Assembly (NCBI GenBank): GCA_015494185.1
Contig: WGBT01000127.1
Location: 1-10,632 of the forward strand
DNA from: Hyphomicrobiales bacterium
GTDB taxonomy: Bacteria > Pseudomonadota > Alphaproteobacteria > Rhizobiales > S144-35
Length of the DNA stretch: 10,632 nt
Reading direction: 5' to 3'
The notes under the pieces were generated by a model. It searched no databases. It was not told where the DNA came from and saw only the letters and a program-made list of their open reading frames with translations. Shown here piece after piece: positions 1 to 7,063 of this stretch; within the stretch, counting starts at the first letter, position 1, and each line of letters begins with the position of its first letter. The position numbers were made by a program, and so were the translations under genes.

Positions 1-813
1 ATGGCCACCGATGCCGTTGCGCAGGACTTTGTGCTGCTCCAAGAAAGTGTCCGTGAGGCCGGGCGGATTGCGCTGGATTATTTTGCTTCCCGCAAAGTGC
101 CGTTTCGTCATAAGCCAGATGGAAGCGAAGTCAGCGAGGCGGATCTGGCGGTCGATCATTTCCTGAAAACCAAATTGCTGGAAGAACGGCCCGGCTATGG
201 CTGGCTTTCCGAAGAAGGAGAAGATGATCTCAGCCGGTTGTCGGCGTCACGGTTATGGGTGGTCGATCCGATTGATGGCACCCGTGCCTTTTTGCAAAAA
301 AAGCCTTTCTGGGTGGTCTCGGCGGGGCTTGTCGTTGCGGGGCGTCCGGTTTTGGGCTGTGTTTACAACCCGGTTCGGGATGAATTTTTTGCCGCTCAAA
401 AGGGGGGAGGGGCGGCCTTGAATGGCGAAAGGATCAAGGTCAGCCGCCGTGAACAACTCGCCGGCAGCCGTATTGTCGCCACGAAGGGCACCTTTCGCCC
501 AACTCTGTGGGCGGCGCCATGGCCCAAGATCGAACGGTTCTGGGCCAATTCGATCGCTTACCGGATCTGTCTGGTGGCCAGCGGGGCGGCGGATGCAACC
601 CTTTCGCTGTCTGGCAAGAGTGATTGGGATGTTGCCGCCGCTCAGGTCATTGTCGAAGAGGCGGGGGGGCGTCTTACCGCCCATGATGGCAGTGCATATG
701 TCTATAATCAGCCCCGGCCCCGGCAGAAAAGTGTGCTTGCGGCAGGTGCTGCGCTGTTTCCGGCCTTGCTGGCTCGAACGAAAACCGTGGATCCGATCCT
801 TCTTGGAGGGTAG
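1..813 (+). CDS. inositol monophosphatase family phosphatase (CysQ/IMPase-like)
   Basis: Mg2+-dependent, Li+-sensitive-type sugar or nucleotide phosphatase fold, 270 residues, a normal family length. The metal-binding signatures are visible: the acidic pair in WLSEEGED (Glu71/Glu72), the DPIDGT loop at 89-94 (Asp89 and Asp92), and the C-terminal SDWDVAAAQVIVEEAGG block at 207-223 with Asp210. SEADLAVD at 44-51 is the usual N-terminal family block. The substrate cannot be read from sequence. Members are annotated as inositol-1-phosphatase, 3'-phosphoadenosine-5'-phosphate (PAP) phosphatase or histidinol phosphatase, and the DPIDGTRAF variant fits the CysQ-like group found in many alphaproteobacteria. 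It is cytoplasmic, with no signal peptide or membrane segment. The gene begins with ATG exactly at the window edge, so an upstream start cannot be excluded, but the N-terminus looks complete. It lies 68 bp upstream of the lipid A exporter on the same strand and may share its transcript. Confidence 0.88.
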   Translation: MATDAVAQDFVLLQESVREAGRIALDYFASRKVPFRHKPDGSEVSEADLAVDHFLKTKLLEERPGYGWLSEEGEDDLSRLSASRLWVVDPIDGTRAFLQKKPFWVVSAGLVVAGRPVLGCVYNPVRDEFFAAQKGGGAALNGERIKVSRREQLAGSRIVATKGTFRPTLWAAPWPKIERFWANSIAYRICLVASGAADATLSLSGKSDWDVAAAQVIVEEAGGRLTAHDGSAYVYNQPRPRQKSVLAAGAALFPALLARTKTVDPILLGG

Positions 814-870
814 ATTAGTCGTGGTGGGGCTGGTGCGGTCGTGATGGTCCAACTCAAAAGGAGGCTGGAA

Positions 871-879
871 GAGGAGGGG
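871..879 (+). promoter_or_regulatory. strong Shine-Dalgarno for the TTG start of the ABC exporter
   Basis: GAGGAGGGG ends 2 bases before the TTG at 882. Its GAGG and AGGAGG cores sit 7 and 4 bases from the start. The nearby ATG at 844 and GTG at 841 are out of frame with the ABC transporter, so this site decides the unusual TTG start. Confidence 0.7.
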
Positions 880-881
880 AC

Positions 882-2753
882 TTGGAAGAGAAGCTTTTTG
901 CCGATCAACGGGCCATTGACCGCGCTGACGACGCACTTCAAAAGCAGATTTCGGCCCCGGCTGTGGTGGCGCGGATCTGGCGGGAGCATTTGCGCCCGAA
1001 CTGGCGGCTGTTGCTGCTCTCAGCGGTGGCGATGCTTTTTTCAGCGGCAACCACGGCGGCGATTCCAACGCTGTTGCGGGTTTCTGTCGATGATATTTTC
1101 GTTGGCAAGGATTCGAGTTTGGTGCTGACGCTGACGGTTTTGGTCCTCATCGTCACCTTTTTCAAGTCGATGTCCGAATATGTTTCCAAGGTCGCCATTG
1201 CCTTTCTTGGCACCCGGTTTGCTGCGAATTTGCGGATTCGGATGTTTGAGCGGATTGCCCATGCGGATCTCAACTGGATCGAATCGATTCATTCCGGCCG
1301 TTTTCTTTCCAGCTTTCTAAACGATATCAATCAAATCACCTCAACGGCGGGGCTGATCATTGTGGGGCTTGGTCAGAACCTCATGAAAGTGGTGTTTCTG
1401 GGCGGCTATCTGTTTTATCTCGATTGGCGGCTTGCGCTGGTGATCATGACCACGATGCCGCTTGCGGTGATGTCGATGAAGCGGCAGCGCAAGAAAATGC
1501 GTAAATCCGCCCGGAAGACCATGCAGGAAACCGGTGATCTGTCGGCGCTGATCGTCCAGACATTGCGCAGCTTGCGGATCGTTCGGGCCTATGGGCAAGA
1601 AGCCAAGGAAATCGCCCGGGCGACCTCGACGATCAATCGCGCCCAGGAATTTACCATGCGCGGGGTGCGTGCCCGGGCTTTGTCCGGCCCGGCGGTTGAG
1701 CTGGCCGCAGGGTTGGGTTTTGCCTTAGCGATTTATGTTGCGGGCACCCGGGGCATTGAAGGGGATATGACGGTTGGGGAATTTTCCGCCTTTATGGCCG
1801 CGGTGATGTTGATGTATCAGCCGCTCAAATCGGTTGCCACCTTGCAGACCGCGTTGCAAGAAGGGGTGACGGCAGCTGGGCGGGTCTATGGTATTATCGA
1901 CCGCAAGATTGCCCATCCGGACAAACCCGGCGCCAAACCCTTGCAAGTGGGACCAGGCGCCATTCATTTCGAGGATGTCTCATTTCACTATGCTGATGGT
2001 CAGCCGGTTCTGAAAAATTTCTCGCTCACCGTGCCGGCGAAAAAAACAGTGGCGCTCGTGGGGCCTTCCGGAGCCGGCAAGTCTTCGATTTTGGCGCTGG
2101 TGCAGCGTTTCTTCGAGCCGCAATCTGGGCGTATCTTGATCGATGGCCAGCCGATCAGTGATGTCACGGCGCAAAGCCTGCGGCGCAATCTGGCGCTGGT
2201 GACCCAAGAACCGGTCATTTTTGATGATACGATCCGGGCCAATATTGCCTATGGCCGTGATGATGCAACTCTTGATGAGATTGTTGAAGCGGCAAAGGCA
2301 GCGGCCGCCCATGATTTCATCACCGCATTGCCTCAAGGCTATGACACGCCGGCCGGGGAGGCGGGAAATGCCTTGTCGGGGGGGGAACGCCAACGTATTG
2401 CGATTGCCCGGGCGATTTTGAAAGATGCGCCGATTTTGCTGCTCGATGAGCCGACCAGCGCGTTGGATGCCCGGGCTGAAGCCAAGGTTCAGGTTGCGCT
2501 TGAACATCTGATGGCTGGGAAAACCGTGCTGATGGTGGCGCATCGGTTGTCGACGGTCAAATCTGCCGATCTCATATGTGTGCTTGACCATGGCCAAATT
2601 GTCGAGCAGGGCAGTCATCAGGAATTGCTCGCCAAAGATGGCTTTTATGCGGTTTTGTATCGAACGCAGTTTGCGGCTGACAGGACCGATGCTAATGTGA
2701 TTTTGGATTTTGTGCCCAAACACAAGGGAACCGCCGGCCGTGATAAGACTTAA
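882..2753 (+). CDS. msbA: MsbA-type lipid A/LPS ABC exporter (fused TMD-NBD half transporter)
   Basis: Inner-membrane ABC exporter half-transporter that would act as a homodimer; 623 residues. Residues 40-330 form a type I exporter membrane domain with hydrophobic segments near 42-65, 80-100, 155-197 (two), 269-288 and 298-315. The ATPase domain has Walker A GPSGAGKS at 394-401, Q-loop Gln442, signature LSGGE at 498-502, Walker B with ILLLDEPTSALD at 518-529 and switch His554. In E. coli MsbA flips lipid A-core across the inner membrane. That role is inferred here mainly from the neighbours, Kdo transferase and LpxK, because the subfamily also contains multidrug exporters. The start is the TTG at 882: GAGGAGGGG lies just upstream and no in-frame ATG or GTG gives a full N-terminus. 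A 68-bp gap separates it from the phosphatase gene. Confidence 0.85.
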   Translation: MEEKLFADQRAIDRADDALQKQISAPAVVARIWREHLRPNWRLLLLSAVAMLFSAATTAAIPTLLRVSVDDIFVGKDSSLVLTLTVLVLIVTFFKSMSEYVSKVAIAFLGTRFAANLRIRMFERIAHADLNWIESIHSGRFLSSFLNDINQITSTAGLIIVGLGQNLMKVVFLGGYLFYLDWRLALVIMTTMPLAVMSMKRQRKKMRKSARKTMQETGDLSALIVQTLRSLRIVRAYGQEAKEIARATSTINRAQEFTMRGVRARALSGPAVELAAGLGFALAIYVAGTRGIEGDMTVGEFSAFMAAVMLMYQPLKSVATLQTALQEGVTAAGRVYGIIDRKIAHPDKPGAKPLQVGPGAIHFEDVSFHYADGQPVLKNFSLTVPAKKTVALVGPSGAGKSSILALVQRFFEPQSGRILIDGQPISDVTAQSLRRNLALVTQEPVIFDDTIRANIAYGRDDATLDEIVEAAKAAAAHDFITALPQGYDTPAGEAGNALSGGERQRIAIARAILKDAPILLLDEPTSALDARAEAKVQVALEHLMAGKTVLMVAHRLSTVKSADLICVLDHGQIVEQGSHQELLAKDGFYAVLYRTQFAADRTDANVILDFVPKHKGTAGRDKT

Positions 2754-2834
2754 GCAAGTCTTGCAAGCCAAGTCTGTACCGGGGGCGTTTAGATGTGAGC
2801 CATTGAGCTGAATCGAAGTGGAAATGAGAACGCC

Positions 2835-4973
2835 GTGTCGAGAGTGCGGAAACCGGTAACACCGCATTTAGCGGGGCGGTCTAAGCGGCCGAAAAAGCCA
2901 GGTTGGATGCCGCGGTTGAAATTTCGCCTGTATCGAATGATGGGGCCGCTGCTGGCGGGCTATGTGCGTTTGGTTTACCGCACCAGTACGGTGATCACGG
3001 AACCGGTCGATTTTGCGACCCGTTTTGAGAAAGTCAGGCCCTTTATCATGGGCTGCTGGCATGGGCAATTTCTTTGCACAGCGGTGTTCAAGCCAAAGGA
3101 TTTGCGGGTTGCGGCCATGGTGGCCCGTCATCATGACGCGGAATTGATTGCCGCTGTGCAAGAACAGTTTGGTATTGAGCTGGTACGCGGGGCGGGGGCC
3201 GCACATCGTAAACGCGACCGTGGCGGTGCAATCGCCTTGCGCCGTTCAATTCGTGCCTTGGCTGAGGGGGCAACCTTTTTCATGACCGCAGATGTGCCGC
3301 CAGGACCAGCGCGCAAGGCGGGGCGGGGAATTGTCAAATTGGCGCAGAAATCCGGCCGGCCAGTGGTGCCGATTGCGGTTGCCACCAGCCGTTATAAGGC
3401 ATTTTCAAACTGGAGCCGGTTTACCGTCAATCTCCCTTTTTCAAAGATGGCCTTGGTAATGGGAGAGCCGATCTGGGTGGCTTCTGATCTTGATCCCAAA
3501 GCGTTTGAAGAACGGCGGCAGCTCATCGAAGACAGTTTGAATGCTGTGACCAAACGTTGTTATGAACTGGTTGGCGCGGTCGATCCAATGGCGGCGGGGG
3601 CGGCCACATCGGCCAAACCGGGCCTTTTACTGTCAAGCTATCAGCGGCTGACCCGTGTGGGGCCGCTGCTTGTCCCGCTGATTTTGGCGTTGCGGCGGCG
3701 GCGCGGCAAGGAAGACCCTGCACGCATGAAGGAACGTTACGGCATTGCCGGGGTGAAACGCCCCAAAGGAAGGCTGGTTTGGATTCATGCTGCAAGTGTT
3801 GGGGAAACCAACGCCGTACTGCCATTGCTGCGCAAGTTGCACGACGATCATCCGTGGCTGAATTTCTTACTGACAACGGGGACGACGACTTCTGCCGCCT
3901 TGGCCGGAAAGCGGTTGCCGGAACGGGCATGGCATCAATATGTTCCCGTTGATGTTCCCCAATTCGTCGATCGCTTTCTTGATCATTGGCGGCCTGATCT
4001 GGCGTTGTTTGTCGAATCTGAAATCTGGCCGAATTTACTGCTGCGCTCAGCCGGGCGGAATATTCCTGTGATTTTGGTCAATGGCCGGATGTCGAAGCCA
4101 AGCTTCAAAAAATGGCACCGTTATGCCAAATCCGCCCAACCACTGTTTGCAAGTTTTGCCATGATTTTGGCGCAAAACCAGAAATTCGCTTTGCATTACA
4201 CCCGCCTTGGTGCCGAAAATATCAAGGCAGTGGGCAATCTGAAGTTGGATGCGCCCCCGCCGCCTTATGCGCCTGATGAACTGGCCCGGCTTGAGAGACT
4301 GACCGATGGCCGGCCGGTGTTTCTCGCCGCAAGCACGCATCCCGGTGAAGAAGAGCAAATCATTGCCGCCCATCATCTTATAGCCCAGTCCCGCCCCGAT
4401 CTATTGACGATTATCGTGCCCCGGCATCCCGAGCGGGGGGACGCCATTGCAGCGATGATTGCGAGCCAACGCAATCTTACGATTGCGCAACGCTCACAGG
4501 GGGCGCAACCTGACCGTGCGTGTCAAATCTATCTTGCCGATACCCTTGGGGAACTCGGCCTGTTCTACCGGCTTGCCGATGCTGCTTTCATAGGGGGATC
4601 GCTGGTGCCTCATGGGGGGCAAAATCCCATTGAACCGGTGATGAGCGGCGTGCCGCTGTTGGCGGGTCCGCATCATTTCAATTTTGCCGACATTTACAAG
4701 ATTTTGCTGAACAAGGGAGGCGGCAGGCCGGTTGCCAGTGCGGCCGAACTGGCGCAGCAGGTGCTCGAATTGTTCGATGATCCTGCAGCGGCGCAGGCAC
4801 AGGTCATGCGGGCGCGGTCACTTGTTGCGGAACATGGCGGCGCGCTAGAGCGAACGCTTGCCGCGCTTGAACCGTTTTTGCCACCGCCGCCACTTTCTCA
4901 TACTGGTATAACGGACGCGGAGGCTGAGGATCAGGCCGGTAGCAGTGGGGAAGGGGTGCGTTGTGCGTCTTAA
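2835..4973 (+). CDS. waaA: fused DUF374/LpxJ-like acyltransferase and Kdo transferase (WaaA/KdtA)
   Basis: One uninterrupted 712-residue frame holding two enzymes. Residues about 25-250 match the DUF374 lysophospholipid-acyltransferase-like family: CWHGQF (74-79) with candidate His76, RHHDAELIA (98-106), a Gly-rich VRGAGAAH stretch, TADVPPGPARKAGRG (151-165) and PIAVATSR. DUF374 includes LpxJ, a lipid A secondary acyltransferase of Campylobacter and Helicobacter. Residues about 266-680 are a full Kdo transferase: membrane-associated start YQRLTRVGPLLVPLILAL, HAASVGETNAVLP (318-330, Glu324 matching the proposed catalytic base), ESEIWPN (394-400) and GGSLVPHGGQNPIEP (587-601). Kdo transferase moves Kdo from CMP-Kdo to lipid IVA at the cytoplasmic face of the inner membrane. 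The linker is about 250-265. The last 30 residues are Pro/acidic and poorly conserved. The GTG start at 2835 has only a weak ribosome site; the ATG at residue 25 (2907) is an alternative. The gene overlaps lpxK at its 3' end. Confidence 0.9.
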   Translation: MSRVRKPVTPHLAGRSKRPKKPGWMPRLKFRLYRMMGPLLAGYVRLVYRTSTVITEPVDFATRFEKVRPFIMGCWHGQFLCTAVFKPKDLRVAAMVARHHDAELIAAVQEQFGIELVRGAGAAHRKRDRGGAIALRRSIRALAEGATFFMTADVPPGPARKAGRGIVKLAQKSGRPVVPIAVATSRYKAFSNWSRFTVNLPFSKMALVMGEPIWVASDLDPKAFEERRQLIEDSLNAVTKRCYELVGAVDPMAAGAATSAKPGLLLSSYQRLTRVGPLLVPLILALRRRRGKEDPARMKERYGIAGVKRPKGRLVWIHAASVGETNAVLPLLRKLHDDHPWLNFLLTTGTTTSAALAGKRLPERAWHQYVPVDVPQFVDRFLDHWRPDLALFVESEIWPNLLLRSAGRNIPVILVNGRMSKPSFKKWHRYAKSAQPLFASFAMILAQNQKFALHYTRLGAENIKAVGNLKLDAPPPPYAPDELARLERLTDGRPVFLAASTHPGEEEQIIAAHHLIAQSRPDLLTIIVPRHPERGDAIAAMIASQRNLTIAQRSQGAQPDRACQIYLADTLGELGLFYRLADAAFIGGSLVPHGGQNPIEPVMSGVPLLAGPHHFNFADIYKILLNKGGGRPVASAAELAQQVLELFDDPAAAQAQVMRARSLVAEHGGALERTLAALEPFLPPPPLSHTGITDAEAEDQAGSSGEGVRCAS
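4948..4956 (+). promoter_or_regulatory. Shine-Dalgarno choosing the lpxK start
   Basis: GGGAAGGGG lies inside the end of the Kdo transferase gene, 6 bases before GTG 4963. The alternative GTG at 4945 has no comparable site, so this favours the shorter LpxK N-terminus beginning MRLKSPSWWF. Confidence 0.55.
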
Positions 4974-6063
4974 GTCCCCCAGCTGGTGGTTTGCGAAAGA
5001 TGAGAAAGATGATCGGTTGCGTTGGCAGGCCGCCTTGCTGGCACCTGTTGGTTTTTTATATGGTGCTGTGGCTCGCACGCGTTTTGTCCTGAAAAAATCC
5101 TACCAAGCGCGCCTGCCGGTGATCTGTATCGGCAACTATACGCTGGGCGGGGCGGGCAAAACCCCCACGGCACTGACCTATGCGCGGCTGTTGTCGCAGC
5201 TTGGCTATCAGCCGGTATTTTTGTCCCGTGGTTATGGGGGCAAGCTTTCTGGTCCTCATCGGGTCAATCCTGAACGGGATACCGCCAGCGATGTCGGCGA
5301 CGAACCGCTTCTCTTGGCGGCCCATGCGCCAACGGTGATTGCCCGTGACCGCCGGGCGGGGGCGCAATTTATCGAACGCTATCTGGCCGCGGCGGGGAAG
5401 AAAGTCCCGGTTGGTTCCCGGTATGTCATTATAATGGATGACGGGTTTCAAAATCCGCAATTGCATAAAGATATCTCGGTGATCGTGCTCGATGGTGCAA
5501 CCGGTATTGGCAATGGCTGCGTGTTTCCTGCGGGACCGTTACGCGCGCCTTTGCCGTTTCAGTTGGCGCGGACCGATCAGTTGATCGTCAACGGGGCAGG
5601 GCGGCGGGCGGCTTCCCTCGTTCAAATGCTGAAAGCCCGCGGCCGGCAGGTTTTTCAGGCCCAGGTCCGCCCGGTGGTTGCGGATAGGGAGGATTGGGCG
5701 GGACGCAGGGTGATCGCCTTTGCGGGGATTGCGCGGCCGGAGAAATTCTTTACATTGCTGGAGCGGCTGGGGGCCGATGTGCGTATCCGCCTGCCTTATG
5801 GTGATCACCAGGTCTACAGCGAGGAAGACGCCGCTTTTTTGCTGGCATTGTCAGCAGCCAAAGAGCTTCCTTTGGTGACAACCGAAAAGGATTTCGCGCG
5901 GATGTCCCGGTTTGGTCAGGTTGGCAAGTTGCGGGCTGTGGTGAAAACCTTGCCCGTGAGGCTCGAAATTGAAGGGGAGGAGCACCTGAAAGCAAAACTG
6001 GCAGAGCGGTTAGCCGAGATCAATCACCGGATAGGGACCGGCAAGCCTGGGGGAGGCCCATGA
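4963..6063 (+). CDS. lpxK: tetraacyldisaccharide 4'-kinase LpxK
   Basis: Phosphorylates the 4' position of the tetraacyl-disaccharide-1-phosphate to give lipid IVA, the acceptor for the Kdo transferase encoded just upstream. Counting from GTG 4963 the protein has 366 residues, slightly longer than E. coli LpxK. It carries a hydrophobic N-terminal stretch (AALLAPVGFLYGAVA), a P-loop GNYTLGGAGKTP at 57-68, SRGYGG, GDEPLL at 112-117, MDDGFQ at 158-163 and PAGPLRAP at 189-196, all LpxK hallmarks. The C-terminal block GDHQVYSEEDA and VTTEKDFAR is also typical. I prefer GTG 4963 to the longer GTG at 4945 because a purine-rich GGGAAGGGG sits 6 bases upstream of it. This gives an 11-bp overlap with the preceding stop, which suggests translational coupling. 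Confidence 0.92.
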   Translation: MRLKSPSWWFAKDEKDDRLRWQAALLAPVGFLYGAVARTRFVLKKSYQARLPVICIGNYTLGGAGKTPTALTYARLLSQLGYQPVFLSRGYGGKLSGPHRVNPERDTASDVGDEPLLLAAHAPTVIARDRRAGAQFIERYLAAAGKKVPVGSRYVIIMDDGFQNPQLHKDISVIVLDGATGIGNGCVFPAGPLRAPLPFQLARTDQLIVNGAGRRAASLVQMLKARGRQVFQAQVRPVVADREDWAGRRVIAFAGIARPEKFFTLLERLGADVRIRLPYGDHQVYSEEDAAFLLALSAAKELPLVTTEKDFARMSRFGQVGKLRAVVKTLPVRLEIEGEEHLKAKLAERLAEINHRIGTGKPGGGP

Positions 6064-6102
6064 CGAAGGTGATTTGCAATATTATATGGAGAATGCCAGT
6101 GT

Positions 6103-6136
6103 CTCACCATGGAATGTAAGGGCTGGTTTCGGCCAG
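6103..6136 (+). repeat. solo terminal arm of the palindromic repeat element (copy C)
   Basis: This 34-bp stretch in the 89-bp lpxK-rsmE gap begins CTCACCATGGAATGTAAGG and ends GGTTTCGGCCAG. It is the reverse complement of 8508-8541, the left end of copy A plus its immediate flank, with two mismatches. The stem, core and other arm are absent. It could be the remnant of a deleted element or a minimal end sequence. Confidence 0.7.
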
Positions 6137-6152
6137 AAGCTGGGGGCCGTCA

Positions 6153-6902
6153 ATGACAAAGACCTTTAAACCCTTGCAAAATTTCAAGGCTCAGCGGCTG
6201 TTTGTGGAAGCGCCACTGGTTGCAGGGGAGGAAATCACCGTAAGCGATGGGCAGGCGCATTATCTGGCCCATGTTCTGCGCTTGAAAGCGGGAAATTCCA
6301 TTCTGGTTTTCAATGGCTTGCATGGGGAATGGTTGGCCGAGATCGTGGCGATCAAACGCAATACTTGCCGTCTTGTTTTACGCCGGCAAACCCGCCGGCA
6401 GGAACAGGGTCCTGATATTCATTATCTGTTTGCTCCATTAAAACGGGCCCGGCTCGACTATATGGTGCAGAAAGCCTGTGAAATGGGGGTGGCGGTTTTG
6501 CAGCCGGTTCTCACTCGATATACTGAAGTCACCCGGGTCAAACTGGAGCGAATGCGGTCGAATGTCATCGAGGCGGCGGAGCAATGCGGCATTCTCTATC
6601 TGCCGGACATTCGTGAACCGCAAAAACTGGACCGGTTATTGGCTCAATGGGTGCCGGAGAGGCATTTGATTTTTTGCGATGAAGCGGCGGAAATCCGCTC
6701 ACCTTTGACGGCATTGCAAGCCACTGCAAAGGCTCCCGTTGCGGTTTTGATTGGTCCTGAAGGCGGATTTTCGCCCGAGGAGCGGAAACTTTTGCGGGCC
6801 CAACCCTTTGTGCAGGCGATTTCGCTGGGGCCGCGGGTGTTGCGTGCCGATACTGCAGCGGTTGCCGCACTGGCGCTTGTCAATGCGGTGCGTGGCTCAT
6901 AG
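6153..6902 (+). CDS. rsmE: 16S rRNA (uracil-1498-N3)-methyltransferase RsmE
   Basis: SPOUT-class (trefoil-knot) SAM-dependent methyltransferase that methylates N3 of U1498 of 16S rRNA in the assembled 30S subunit; 249 residues, a normal length. The N-terminal part is a PUA-like RNA-binding domain (RLFVEAPL, HYLAHVLRLKAGNSILVFNG at 36-55). The catalytic knot carries the KACEMGV variant of the usual K-x-T-E-L-G-V (107-113), EAAEQCG (140-146), GPEGG (201-205) and LGPRVLRADTA (225-235), the SAM-binding loops. The ATG at 6153 follows GGGGG (6142-6146), spacing 6. It lies 89 bp after lpxK and 161 bp before gshA, all on the same strand. Confidence 0.93.
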   Translation: MTKTFKPLQNFKAQRLFVEAPLVAGEEITVSDGQAHYLAHVLRLKAGNSILVFNGLHGEWLAEIVAIKRNTCRLVLRRQTRRQEQGPDIHYLFAPLKRARLDYMVQKACEMGVAVLQPVLTRYTEVTRVKLERMRSNVIEAAEQCGILYLPDIREPQKLDRLLAQWVPERHLIFCDEAAEIRSPLTALQATAKAPVAVLIGPEGGFSPEERKLLRAQPFVQAISLGPRVLRADTAAVAALALVNAVRGS

Positions 6903-6941
6903 GCGGCGGCGCCCGTGACATTTGGTGACGGGCCGGTGGCT

Positions 6942-6970
6942 TGCAAGTTCCATATCCCCCTATGCTATAA
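6942..6970 (+). promoter_or_regulatory. gshA: candidate sigma70-type promoter upstream of gshA
   Basis: TTGCAA (6942-6947) and CTATAA (6965-6970) are separated by 17 bases, about 95 bp before the gshA start, in a 161-bp gap that otherwise holds no gene. It matches the consensus 4/6 at -35 (TTGACA) and 5/6 at -10 (TATAAT shifted reading CTATAA is weaker in its last base). This is a visual match only; gshA may also be read through from rsmE. Confidence 0.35.
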
Positions 6971-7063
6971 CCGATAGGTGATCTTTTCCCGCCCCCATGG
7001 CGTCGTCAAAATGACAATAATTCTCTGCATAGCCCGGCCAGATGGCACTGGAGCATTCTGAAG

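Noticed and set aside
253..1068. Long minus-strand open frame across the phosphatase and exporter start
   Set aside because: It is antisense to two well-supported genes and shows no recognisable domain; it is a shadow of plus-strand codon bias.
1980..2867. 295-codon minus-strand open frame under the ABC ATPase domain
   Set aside because: It lies opposite the highly conserved Walker A to H-loop region, and its protein is rich in Arg, His and Gln with no family resemblance.
6911..6933. GCCCGT/ACGGGC inverted repeat after rsmE as an intrinsic terminator
   Set aside because: The stem is 6 bp with an 11-base interior and no T-run follows.
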